Positions 8,681-15,392 of a stretch of 44,241 nt of DNA are shown piece by piece; position 1 is the stretch's first letter, and each line of letters starts with the position of its first letter. Source of the DNA: Sphingomonadales bacterium Ga0077557 (GTDB lineage Bacteria; Pseudomonadota; Alphaproteobacteria; Sphingomonadales; Sphingomonadaceae). The notes under the pieces were generated by a model. It saw only the letters and a list, made by a program, of their open reading frames with translations, was not told the origin of the DNA and did no database searches. The DNA lies in assembly GCA_001464615.1 (NCBI GenBank), contig LNFI01000022.1, positions 1 through 44,241 of the forward strand, written 5' to 3'. Position numbers and translations under genes: made by a program.

Positions 8681-10555
8681 GTGAAACTGGTGCGCGGCGC
8701 ATGGAAGCTGTTGGTCGGCATTAAGGACGCGCTCGTCCTGGTGGCGATGCTGCTATTTTTTGGCGCGTTGTTTGCCGCGCTGGCGGCCCGGCCTAATCCG
8801 CGCGGGATCAAAGATGGCGCGCTGGTGCTCGATCTGGCCGGGACGATCGTCGAACAACCCGAAGACGCGCAATTTGACTTTGGGGGCAATGACAGCCCGC
8901 GCCAGATCCGCCTGCGCGATCTGGTCCGCGCGATCGATGCCGCCAAGGACGATAAGCGGGTGAAGGCGATTGTGCTTGATCTCGACAGTTTTGCCGGTGG
9001 CTATCCGGCAGCGGTCGGCGAAGTGGCAACCGCGCTTGGCCGTGTCCGCGCGAGCGGCAAGCCAGTGCTTGCTTACGCAACGGGCTATACCGATTCGGGT
9101 TATCGCCTCGCGGCCAATGCCAGTGAGATTTGGATGAACCCGATGGGCGGCATCCTGTTCGCCGGGCCGGGCGGATCGCAGCTTTATTATAAGGGGCTGA
9201 TCGACAAGCTTGGCGTCAATGTCCACGTCTATCGTGTCGGTAAGTTCAAGTCGTTTGTCGAACCCTATACGCGGACGGATCAGTCGGCCGAAGCGCGCGC
9301 CGCCAGCCAGGCGCTTTATGGATCTTTGGTCACTGATTGGAAGGACGCCATCAGCAAGGCGCGACCCAAGGCACAGGCTGCGCAGTTTCTTGCCGGGCCT
9401 GGCGCGGCGGTGGCCGCTACGCAGGGCAATATTGCTGCGGCCAATTTGAAGGCGGGTCTGGTCGATAAGCTCGGCGACCGACTGAGCTTTGACAAGCGCG
9501 TGGCCGAATTGGTCGGTCAGCGCAGCGGCAAGGCTGCCGGTAGCTTCAACGCAATCCGCTATGCCGATTTCGTTGAGGCTAATCCGCTGCCGACCAGCGG
9601 CGATGCGATTGGTGTGGTCACGGTTGCCGGTGATATTGTTGATGGCAAGGCAGGGCCGGGCACGGCAGCGGGCGACACAATCTCCAAGCTGGTGCTTGAT
9701 GGGCTAGCCGAAAAGAAGCTGAAGGCGTTGGTGGTGCGGGTCGATTCTCCCGGTGGATCGGCGCTGGCGTCGGAAACGATCCGGCTCGCCATTCTGGAAG
9801 CCAAGGCGCAGAAATTGCCGATTGTCGTGTCGATGGGCTCGGTTGCGGCCTCAGGCGGCTATTGGGTCGCGACGGCGGGCGACACGATCTTTGCCGAACC
9901 CAATACGATCACTGGATCGATCGGCATTTTCGGCATCATTCCCACCTTTGAAAACAGCCTCAAGAAACTCGGCATCACCGCAGACGGGGTCAAGACCGCG
10001 CCACTTAGCGGCCAGCCCGATGTGGTTGGCGGCACCAATGACGAGGTTGACGGCATTTTGCAGGCAGGCATTGAACATGGCTATCGCCAATTCCTCTCCC
10101 GCGTCGCCACTGCCCGCAAGATGACGCCTGAAAAGGTCGATAGCATTGCGCAGGGGCGGGTGTGGGATGGCGGCACCGCGCGCCAGATCGGTCTGGTCGA
10201 TCGCTTCGGCACGCTTAAGGACGCGATTGATGAGGCTGCACGCCGCGCCAAGCTCGATCCCACCAAAGTGCACGCCGAATATCTCGAGAAAAAGCCGGGC
10301 TGGTTCAGCAAATTTGCCGCCGATTTTGGTCGCAAGGATGATGATGAGGAGGCGACGCCTTCGGGCGATGCGTTCTCGCGGATTGCGCAGCAACGCCGCG
10401 CCGTTTTTGCCCAGGCACTGGGGGATGTCCGTCGGCTCGCCACGGGCGCTGCCGTGCAGGCACGCTGTCTTGAATGCGGTGGTCTTGCTCCGGCCGCGCC
10501 AAGCAGCGCCGATACGACGCTGATGGGCATCGTGCTGGCACGCCTCGGCCTGTGA
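8681..10555 (+). CDS. sppA: signal peptide peptidase SppA, 67K type
   Basis: Membrane-anchored serine protease that degrades cleaved signal peptides in the periplasm. The 624 residues match the long (duplicated) type. There is one N-terminal membrane helix (about 13-36). The first half carries the catalytic lysine in RVGKFKSFVEP (K190), and the second half carries SMGSVAASGGYW with the nucleophile S391, preceded by RVDSPGGSALAS; together they form the Lys/Ser dyad. The start is GTG at 8681, with GGGAG upstream and a small hairpin (8650-8663) just before it. The acetyltransferase gene overlaps its stop by 4 nt. The C-terminus has an extra Ala-rich 80 residues or so with two close cysteines (ARCLECGG). 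Confidence 0.93.
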   Translation: MKLVRGAWKLLVGIKDALVLVAMLLFFGALFAALAARPNPRGIKDGALVLDLAGTIVEQPEDAQFDFGGNDSPRQIRLRDLVRAIDAAKDDKRVKAIVLDLDSFAGGYPAAVGEVATALGRVRASGKPVLAYATGYTDSGYRLAANASEIWMNPMGGILFAGPGGSQLYYKGLIDKLGVNVHVYRVGKFKSFVEPYTRTDQSAEARAASQALYGSLVTDWKDAISKARPKAQAAQFLAGPGAAVAATQGNIAAANLKAGLVDKLGDRLSFDKRVAELVGQRSGKAAGSFNAIRYADFVEANPLPTSGDAIGVVTVAGDIVDGKAGPGTAAGDTISKLVLDGLAEKKLKALVVRVDSPGGSALASETIRLAILEAKAQKLPIVVSMGSVAASGGYWVATAGDTIFAEPNTITGSIGIFGIIPTFENSLKKLGITADGVKTAPLSGQPDVVGGTNDEVDGILQAGIEHGYRQFLSRVATARKMTPEKVDSIAQGRVWDGGTARQIGLVDRFGTLKDAIDEAARRAKLDPTKVHAEYLEKKPGWFSKFAADFGRKDDDEEATPSGDAFSRIAQQRRAVFAQALGDVRRLATGAAVQARCLECGGLAPAAPSSADTTLMGIVLARLGL

Positions 10556-11115
10556 TTGCGATCCGGGCCGCCCGGCCGGAGGATGCGGGGGCGATTGCGG
10601 CGATCTATGCCCCGTTCGTGCTGACCGGCACGGTATCGTTCGAAACCGACGCGCCCGATGCGCGCCAGATGCGCACGCGGATGGCGGCATCGGACGGGCT
10701 CTACCCCTGGATCGTCGCCACCAATGGCGACCCCGAGGGCGGCGGCGTTCTAGCCTATGCCTATGCCGCCCGTTTTCGCGATCGCCCGGCCTATCGCTAT
10801 GTCGTCGAAACCTCGATCTATGTCGCTGGGCCGGTGCAGGGTCAGGGTACCGGGCGGCTGCTCTATGAGGCGCTGATCGATACGTTGCGTGCCCAGGGCT
10901 TTACCCAAGCGATCGGCGCGATTGCGCTGCCTAATGATTATTCAATCCGCCTGCACGAAGCCGTCGGCTTCCGCCGTGCCGGGGTCTACCGCGAGGTCGG
11001 CTATAAGCAGGGCCAGTGGATCGATGTCGGCGTCTGGCAATGCGAGCTGAACGAACCCAGCGTGCCGCCGGTGGAGCCGCGGCCGTTCAGCGAGGTGGGG
11101 GTAGTGCGGGGGTAG
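10552..11115 (+). CDS. GNAT N-acetyltransferase, phosphinothricin/methionine-sulfoximine acetyltransferase-like
   Basis: A 187-residue acetyl-CoA-dependent N-acetyltransferase of the Pat/YncA (MnaT) group, which acetylates amino-acid analogues such as phosphinothricin or methionine derivatives. The order IRAARPEDAGAIAAIYAPFV, then TVSFETDAPD (about 25-34), VVETSIYVAGPVQGQGTGRLL with the acetyl-CoA loop QGQGTG (about residues 99-104), and LHEAVGFRRAGVYREVGYKQGQW is the family pattern. The start is GTG at 10552, overlapping the sppA stop by 4 nt (GTGA); an open frame reaching back to 10474 is rejected because it lies inside sppA and adds no homology. Substrate unproven. Confidence 0.88.
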   Translation: MIAIRAARPEDAGAIAAIYAPFVLTGTVSFETDAPDARQMRTRMAASDGLYPWIVATNGDPEGGGVLAYAYAARFRDRPAYRYVVETSIYVAGPVQGQGTGRLLYEALIDTLRAQGFTQAIGAIALPNDYSIRLHEAVGFRRAGVYREVGYKQGQWIDVGVWQCELNEPSVPPVEPRPFSEVGVVRG

Positions 11116-11241
11116 CGGGCTTGTGCTGACTATCCTGAGGCTTCCAAGATTAGCGGATCCAGCTGTCGCAGTCCGGGCAGGTTTGCGGAAATCGATCCGC
11201 TGCCGCCACTGACGATCTGTCCGATTGCAGGTTGCTCAGCC

Positions 11242-11275
11242 TTGACGCATTTTTCGATATATGTAGAGTTATCGA
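11242..11275 (+). promoter_or_regulatory. promoter and dyad of the padR cassette (leaderless start)
   Basis: TTGACG (11242-11247), 16-nt spacer, TAGAGT (11264-11269). The predicted +1 falls on the A of the padR ATG (11276), suggesting a leaderless transcript. A dyad TCGATA (11254-11259) / TATCGA (11270-11275) with a 10-nt spacer covers the -10 box and is a good candidate for PadR autoregulation. Confidence 0.5.
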
Positions 11276-11581
11276 ATGCGCCGACGGAAACCCTCTCCCC
11301 AAACAATGCTTGTGCTGCGGGCGTTGCTGGCGCGTCCGTCGGATTGGCGATACGGCTATGATCTGACGAAGGACATCGGCTTGCGATCCGGCACATTATA
11401 TCCGGTGCTGATGCGATTGGCCGATCAGGGGCTCCTCGCCTCGGAATGGCGGTCGTCAGACCGGCCCGGTGCGCCGACACGGCATGCCTATCGCCTTACC
11501 CCGGCAGGGATAGTGTTCGCGCAGGATTGTATCGATGCTGCTGCTGCTGAGCCCAGTGCGCCGGGGATAATCCGCATATGA
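11276..11581 (+). CDS. PadR family transcriptional regulator
   Basis: A short PadR-type winged-helix regulator, 101 residues (PadR-s2 size). Residues about 8-80 give the fold: helix 1 MLVLRALLARPSDWRYGYDL, recognition region RSGTLYPVLMRLADQGLLAS, and the wing with APTRHAYRLTPAG. PadR proteins bind DNA as dimers and usually repress a small adjacent operon until a ligand binds. Here the two following genes overlap it or each other by 4 nt (ATGA), so it most likely controls its own three-gene cassette. The start lies at the predicted transcription start with no ribosome binding site, suggesting leaderless translation. Confidence 0.9.
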   Translation: MRRRKPSPQTMLVLRALLARPSDWRYGYDLTKDIGLRSGTLYPVLMRLADQGLLASEWRSSDRPGAPTRHAYRLTPAGIVFAQDCIDAAAAEPSAPGIIRI

Positions 11582-12210
11582 TGCGACGCGTCGCCTATGC
11601 CTTGGGCGATATCGCCAGCCGCTTGTTGCCAAAGGCGCACCGGCCATGGGGCGATGCGATGATTGCCGAAATTGGTCATGCCGATGCCGATCGCGCGGCG
11701 CTGGGGTTCGCCATTGGATGCGTGGTTGCCGCGTTGCGGGCGCGCGTTTGTGATGGTGAAACTCGGTTTTCTGCTGGCTTGTGGTCGATCGCTTTGCTCA
11801 CGGCGTTCTTCGCTGTTTTGCGATTTGAGTGCGCAGTTAACGGTGTTTGGGTGCTGCTGGGTGCGCCGGACAGAATGGAAGAAGCCCTTTTGCAGCATGG
11901 CGCGACCCGGTCGCTGATTGCCAGCTATGAGGCTGGCCGTCCTTTCGTGATCCTGTGTTTCCTAGCCCTGGGGTGTACGGAATTGGCTGCGGCCTGGTTC
12001 CTGAGCCGCAGGGACTATCGGCGATTCCTTTGTGCATGGTGCGCAGCGTTTTTCGTCGCCGCTATTGCAGTGGCAATCCAGCTATCGATCGTCTGGAGCG
12101 CGCCGGACCTGCCGTCTGAATTTCATCCCCTTTTGATGCAGGCCATCGCGGTACCGGCACTGCTGACCTGGTCCCAAATCCGACGTGAACATGCGAGGAG
12201 AATGCAATGA
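11578..12210 (+). CDS. membrane protein in PadR cassette
   Basis: A 210-residue protein with a soluble N-terminus of about 60 residues containing LPKAHRPWGDAMIAEIGHAD, followed by about four hydrophobic segments (near residues 63-80, 115-140, 145-165 and 180-195). The HRPWGDAMIAEI stretch is reminiscent of N-terminal segments I associate with integral membrane partners of PadR regulators in alphaproteobacteria, but I cannot give a family name. It is coupled by ATGA overlaps to padR upstream and to the lipoprotein gene downstream. A sensor or transport-related role controlled by PadR is inference from context. Confidence 0.7.
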   Translation: MMRRVAYALGDIASRLLPKAHRPWGDAMIAEIGHADADRAALGFAIGCVVAALRARVCDGETRFSAGLWSIALLTAFFAVLRFECAVNGVWVLLGAPDRMEEALLQHGATRSLIASYEAGRPFVILCFLALGCTELAAAWFLSRRDYRRFLCAWCAAFFVAAIAVAIQLSIVWSAPDLPSEFHPLLMQAIAVPALLTWSQIRREHARRMQ

Positions 12211-12929
12211 GGACTGCCCTGAGCGCCATTGTCGCCATGCTGATCAGCGCCTGCGTCGCCGACAATAGTCATGCGGCTGCACCGCCTTCCAAGGCAGAAA
12301 AGATCGTCGCGGCTGCCAAGCAGGCCACCGGCGGTGCCGCCTGGGACGCGCCCGATGGCTGCCATGAAGAGGGCACGCATGGCGATGGCGCCATCACCTA
12401 CACAACGACATTCAGCCTCCAGCGCTATGGCATGCGGATAGATAGCATGCGGGCGGGGCAGACTCGGTCTATGGGGTTCAACGGTAAGGTCCAATGGCAG
12501 ACCGTCGCGGGCGGCAAGGTCCGCAGCCGTTCTGATTCAGCCGGGATCGAGGAAGGCATCGTCACCGACTATCTCAGCATCAACGGCTTTTTCTTTCCTG
12601 ATCGCTTTCCCGCCACATTCACTTATCTTCGCGCCGCAAAAGAGGCTGACAGACGCTTTGACGTGATCGAGATCACGCCCAAGGGCGGGCGCGCCCTGGA
12701 GGTCTGGTTTGATCGCAAAACCCACCTCATCCAGCGCGTCGTAGATACACATGGCTCACCCGCCGTCAGGGTCGAAGCACGCAATTATCGCAGCGTCGCC
12801 GGGCTCAGCGTTGCCTATAATCTCGACGTCTTCGGTCCTGATCGCGCAGTGGCCGATCGCGGGGTGGTAACATCGTTTCAATGTGGTCTGATCGACAACG
12901 CCGCTTTCGATCCGCCGAGCGAGCCTTGA
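12207..12929 (+). CDS. putative lipoprotein in PadR cassette
   Basis: A 240-residue exported protein. The N-terminus MRTALSAIVAMLISAC is a signal peptide ending in a plausible lipobox (I-S-A-C, Cys16), so it is probably a lipoprotein. The body is beta-rich, with MGFNGKVQWQTVAGGKVRSR, GRALEVWFDRKTHLIQRV and VEARNYRSVAGLSVAYNLDV. This strand order resembles the LolA/LolB-like fold, but that is a loose structural impression, not a family hit. It is the third gene of the PadR cassette, coupled by an ATGA overlap. Two further cysteines (in DGCHEEG and FQCGL) could pair. Function unknown. Confidence 0.7.
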   Translation: MRTALSAIVAMLISACVADNSHAAAPPSKAEKIVAAAKQATGGAAWDAPDGCHEEGTHGDGAITYTTTFSLQRYGMRIDSMRAGQTRSMGFNGKVQWQTVAGGKVRSRSDSAGIEEGIVTDYLSINGFFFPDRFPATFTYLRAAKEADRRFDVIEITPKGGRALEVWFDRKTHLIQRVVDTHGSPAVRVEARNYRSVAGLSVAYNLDVFGPDRAVADRGVVTSFQCGLIDNAAFDPPSEP

Positions 12930-12962
12930 TTGCCAGCGGCTAAGCCTGAGTGGCCTGGCAAT
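12929..12962. terminator. possible bidirectional terminator hairpin
   Basis: Perfect 8-bp arms ATTGCCAG (12929-12936) and CTGGCAAT (12955-12962) flank an 18-nt loop that itself contains GGC-TAA-GCC. It sits between the convergent lipoprotein and TRIC genes, but there is no T-run on either side. Confidence 0.35.
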
Positions 12963-12975
12963 TGGAGGTTCGCCG

Positions 12976-13611
12976 CTACCCCCTCCCCCGATATGCCGGT
13001 AGCGCGAGTTTCCAGCTGATCGCCGCTGCTCGCAGTGCAAAGCCTGCCGACGCAGCGACGATCGCGGTCAGTGGGGCTGGCGCGCCGCCTGCAATCAAGC
13101 CGACATACAGCGCCGCTGCCAGTGCCGCCGCCGTCACGTAAATCTCGGGCCGCATGATGATCGACGGCTCGCCTGCCAGGACATCACGGATGATACCGCC
13201 GACACAGGCGGCGACCACGCCCATCAGCGCAGCGGGCACGGGGGGAATGCCGTATGCCAGCGCCTTGGCCGCGCCGAACACCGCATAAGCGGCCAGCCCG
13301 AGCGCATCGAACCAGTCAAGCGCCTGACCGCGCCACCAGCGTTCCGGGGTGATCCAGATGACGAACGCGACGATCAGGCACACCGCCGCTGCCCGGCTGT
13401 CATGCACCCAGAACACCGGCGCACCGATCAGCAGATCGCGCACCGTGCCGCCGCCAACGCCAGTGACCAGCGCGAAAAAGCTGAGCGTAACGATCGTTTG
13501 TCCGCGCTTGGCCGCTGCCAGCGCGCCAGAGGCAGCGAACACGGCCAACCCGACAAGATCGAGCCAGGGGCCGATCGCGAGCGGAAATTGATCGAGGACG
13601 GGCGGCAGCAT
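12976..13611 (-). CDS. TRIC/UPF0126 family membrane channel protein
   Basis: A 211-residue integral membrane protein with seven hydrophobic segments arranged as two repeats of three helices plus one, the bacterial TRIC (UPF0126, YadS/YicG) architecture. These are trimeric cation channels. Each repeat ends in the family's glycine kink plus RD motif: TGVGGGTVRDLLIG (about residues 57-70) and VVAACVGGIIRDVLAG (about 142-157). The ATG at 13611 (MLPPVLDQFPLAIGPWLDLVG) puts the first helix near the N-terminus as usual. An open frame reaching 14031 adds 140 Arg/Gly-rich residues with no family character and runs through a terminator, so it is rejected. Confidence 0.92.
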   Translation of the reverse strand: MLPPVLDQFPLAIGPWLDLVGLAVFAASGALAAAKRGQTIVTLSFFALVTGVGGGTVRDLLIGAPVFWVHDSRAAAVCLIVAFVIWITPERWWRGQALDWFDALGLAAYAVFGAAKALAYGIPPVPAALMGVVAACVGGIIRDVLAGEPSIIMRPEIYVTAAALAAALYVGLIAGGAPAPLTAIVAASAGFALRAAAISWKLALPAYRGRG

Positions 13612-13669
13612 GATGCTGGGATAGCGCGAGGCGGGCGATGTGTCTGCCACTGTCCCGGCTACGGGGCCG

Positions 13670-13707
13670 AAAAAGGCCGCGCCCCCAAACGCAAAATGGG
13701 GGCCGGC
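13670..13707 (-). terminator. rho-independent terminator on the minus strand upstream of TRIC
   Basis: Read on the minus strand: GCCG-GCCCCCA, 9-nt loop, TGGGGGC, one bulged G, CGGC, then C and TTTTT (13674-13670). That is 11 pairs with one bulge and a T5 tract. It lies 59 nt before the TRIC start, so it must end a minus-strand transcript that begins further upstream in the gene-free region. Confidence 0.6.
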
Positions 13708-14085
13708 ATCGCTGCCGACCCCCGGTCGCCGGACTTCGATCCGCTTGAGGTTCCTTTCGGTTCCCCCGCGCCTTCTGGTTTCGGCGGCATGCTCGGCCGG
13801 TGCCGCGGGGGGCATCAGGCTCCGCTTTGCGGCTGCCGTTCGCTGATCGGCCAACGATCCTTGCGGACCAGTCACCCCATCACCGTTCGAACAACCAGGC
13901 CCGCTTCGCTCTTTCAAGCGTCCCGAACCCTTGGCTGCCGGCCCGTTCTTGTCGCCATGCCCGCTTTCGCGCACATCTTGCCGCCAACGATCGACCACCC
14001 ATCCGGTCTGCCCACGGTTTCCTTGCGGCACCTGCGGGTATTCCTGATCTAAACCGCTGATCTTTCTGCAGTTTCCTGCGTCTCG
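13670..14085 (-). ncRNA. candidate structured non-coding RNA
   Basis: About 400 nt on the minus strand end in the T5 terminator at 13670. Along it are compact hairpins, several closed by GNRA loops: GCAG-GAAA-CTGC (14079-14068), GGTCC-GCAA-GGATC (13869-13856), GGC/CCGC-AAA-GCGG/GCC (13837-13818), GG-AA-CC-GAAA-GG-AA-CC (13763-13748) and CGACC-GGG-GGTCG (13728-13716). The RNase P core (GAGGAAAGTCC), the SRP RNA core and a tmRNA tag are absent, so it is none of those. The 5' end is a guess, and I see no good promoter. GC-rich DNA makes small hairpins by chance, so confidence is modest. Confidence 0.35.
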
Positions 14086-14156
14086 ACCCGCTGCTTACAG
14101 TCATGATGCTGTCACTGAATGCGAGTCGCACCAAGGGAAATCGGGCGTCATCGGCC

Positions 14157-14183
14157 TGTGGATAATGTGGATATCGTGGACAG
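14157..14183 (+). promoter_or_regulatory. tandem DnaA-box-like 9-mers
   Basis: Three directly abutting 9-mers: TGTGGATAA (14157-14165, identical to the DnaA box consensus), TGTGGATAT (14166-14174, one mismatch) and CGTGGACAG (14175-14183, degenerate). They lie between the possible minus-strand RNA and the plus-strand glycine-zipper gene, so DnaA could regulate either. The neighbourhood shows no other origin hallmark. Confidence 0.45.
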
Positions 14184-14316
14184 AATTGGCCCGGTTTGAT
14201 ATGAATCACTGTCGGGCTTATTGCTGCTCACCACAGCGTTGTTTCGTTTTCATGAAACCCCAAAGGGGAAAGCGGCGTTATTCCCCCGTCCTCATCCAAG
14301 GTTAGGGAGTTTTCCG

Positions 14317-14622
14317 ATGCGTAAATTTTTGATGGCACTCACCGCCGTGTCGCTCGTCCTGCCGGTAGCATCGATTTCATTCCCCACCCAGGCCGAAGCG
14401 CGCAAGAAACATTACAAGCCGCGCGTCTATACCCGCAATGGCAAGACCTATTGCCGCCATTCCGATGGCACGACCGGTTTGATCGTCGGTGGCGTCGGTG
14501 GCGCAGTGGTTGGCAATGCGCTCGGCGGTGGTTTGCTCGGCACGGTTGCGGGCGGCGTTGGCGGCGCCTTTGGCGGGCGCGCGATCGATCGTTCGATTAC
14601 CGCCAAGAAGCGCTGCCGCTAA
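14317..14622 (+). CDS. glycine-zipper 2TM domain exported protein (1)
   Basis: A 101-residue protein with a signal peptide (MRKFLMALTAVSLVLPVASI, cleavage probably near QAEA) and a basic stretch KKHYKPRVYTRNGKTYCRH, followed by the shared element CRHSDGTTGLIVGG and a glycine-zipper hairpin of two membrane-compatible segments rich in GxxxG (about 60-92), ending KKRC. Glycine-zipper 2TM proteins of this type sit in the periplasm or outer membrane; exact roles are unknown. ATG 14317 follows TAGGGAG by 7 nt. A second gene 168 nt downstream encodes a larger relative with the same CRxSDGTTGLIVGG block. A strong terminator follows at 14648-14679. Confidence 0.8.
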   Translation: MRKFLMALTAVSLVLPVASISFPTQAEARKKHYKPRVYTRNGKTYCRHSDGTTGLIVGGVGGAVVGNALGGGLLGTVAGGVGGAFGGRAIDRSITAKKRCR

Positions 14623-14647
14623 CCAGCGCGTTATCGTTCTCGCAAGC

Positions 14648-14679
14648 AAGGGGCCTGGCGGCAACGCTGGGCCCTTTTT
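14648..14679 (+). terminator. rho-independent terminator after glycine-zipper gene 1
   Basis: AAGGG, bulged G, CCTGGCG, GCAA loop, CGCTGGG, CCCTTTTT. Twelve pairs with two wobble pairs and a stable GNRA loop run straight into TTTTT. It separates the two glycine-zipper genes into independent transcripts. Confidence 0.8.
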
Positions 14680-14790
14680 GGTTGATGCTTGTCCGCGCGC
14701 TCATCGGGGGAGCGTGCGGTGATTGGCCATCACGCAACCGAAGGCGAAGTCATCCGTTTGGTCCTTGTCTATCACATTAAGGAAAATCCC

Positions 14791-15345
14791 ATGCGCTTCG
14801 TCTTCCTGGCTGCCGCGATGGCAGCGATTGCCCTGCCGGCGCTGCCGGCCGCCGCCCAAACCCCCAATCAGGCCTATCGCAATGATGCGCGTGACGCTGA
14901 GCAGGATCGTCGTAACGCGATCAACCAGGCCGATACCCCGCGCGAGGTTCGCCAGGCGAACCAGAATTATCGCAAGGATCTGCGCGATGCCCAAAAGGAT
15001 CGCCGCAACCATATCCGCGATTGGCGCCAATATCGCCAATATGATTATAACCGGCTGCCAAACGGCGAAACCACTTATTATGCCGATCAATATTATCGCG
15101 ACGGCAGCAATTATCGCACCCGACGGCTGACCCGCAACGACCGGGTCTATCGCGGTCGTGACAATCGTTATTATTGTCGGCGTTCAGACGGCACGACCGG
15201 CCTGATCGTCGGCGGTATCTCGGGCGGATTGCTCGGCAATTCTATTGCTGGTGGCGGATCAAGGACACTCGGTACGCTGCTTGGCGGCGGGATCGGGGCG
15301 TTGCTTGGCCAGTCAATCGATCGCGGCAACGTGACCTGCCGCTGA
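14791..15345 (+). CDS. glycine-zipper 2TM domain exported protein (2)
   Basis: A 184-residue paralogue of the preceding protein. It has a signal peptide (MRFVFLAAAMAAIALPALPA, cleavage near AAAQ), a long charged middle region (about 25-125) rich in Arg, Asp, Asn and Tyr with NDARDAEQDRRNAINQ and KDLRDAQKDRRNHIRDWRQY, which may be helical, and then YYCRRSDGTTGLIVGG plus a glycine-zipper pair (about 135-178) ending TCR. AAGGAAAA precedes the ATG at 14791; the open frame extending back to 14689 is not used. The shared block with protein 1 suggests tandem duplication followed by addition or loss of the charged region. It is convergent with the M16 protease gene. Confidence 0.8.
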   Translation: MRFVFLAAAMAAIALPALPAAAQTPNQAYRNDARDAEQDRRNAINQADTPREVRQANQNYRKDLRDAQKDRRNHIRDWRQYRQYDYNRLPNGETTYYADQYYRDGSNYRTRRLTRNDRVYRGRDNRYYCRRSDGTTGLIVGGISGGLLGNSIAGGGSRTLGTLLGGGIGALLGQSIDRGNVTCR

Positions 15346-15346
15346 T

Positions 15347-15367
15347 CGGGCGCTGCTGAGTAGCCCG
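15347..15367. terminator. weak hairpin between convergent genes
   Basis: CGGGC (15347-15351) pairs with GCCCG (15363-15367) across an 11-nt loop, directly after the second glycine-zipper gene and before the end of the M16 gene. There is no clear T-run, so it may only weakly separate the two transcripts. Confidence 0.3.
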
Positions 15368-15392
15368 TTGCCATTGGCATGCGCGACTGCCG

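Larger units (their letters stand above)
13612..14316. other. long intergenic region with possible RNA gene and DnaA-box-like sites
   Basis: This 705-nt stretch lies between the divergent TRIC gene and first glycine-zipper gene and is the largest gene-free region of the window. It contains a minus-strand terminator (13670-13707), several small hairpins with GNRA-type loops (minus strand), tandem TGTGGATAA-like sites (14157-14183), two GANTC sites (GAGTC near 14122, GAATC near 14203; the alphaproteobacterial CcrM target), and the ribosome binding site TAGGGAG before the gene at 14317. The long open frames crossing it on both strands look like GC-driven shadows. Confidence 0.6.

Noticed and set aside
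13612..14031. N-terminal extension of the TRIC protein by 140 residues
   Set aside because: The added sequence is non-family, runs through the minus-strand terminator, and moves the first membrane helix far from the N-terminus.
13402..14052. Long plus-strand open frame over the TRIC 5' end and the gene-free region
   Set aside because: It is antisense to TRIC for part of its length, has an Arg/Pro/Gly/His-rich translation, and crosses a terminator.
13670..14085. RNase P RNA, SRP RNA or tmRNA in the gene-free region
   Set aside because: The RNase P GAGGAAAGTCC core, the SRP RNA core and a tmRNA tag sequence are not present on either strand.
14157..14183. Chromosomal replication origin
   Set aside because: There are only three box-like 9-mers, no nearby AT-rich unwinding region of usual size, and none of the usual alphaproteobacterial origin neighbours in the window.
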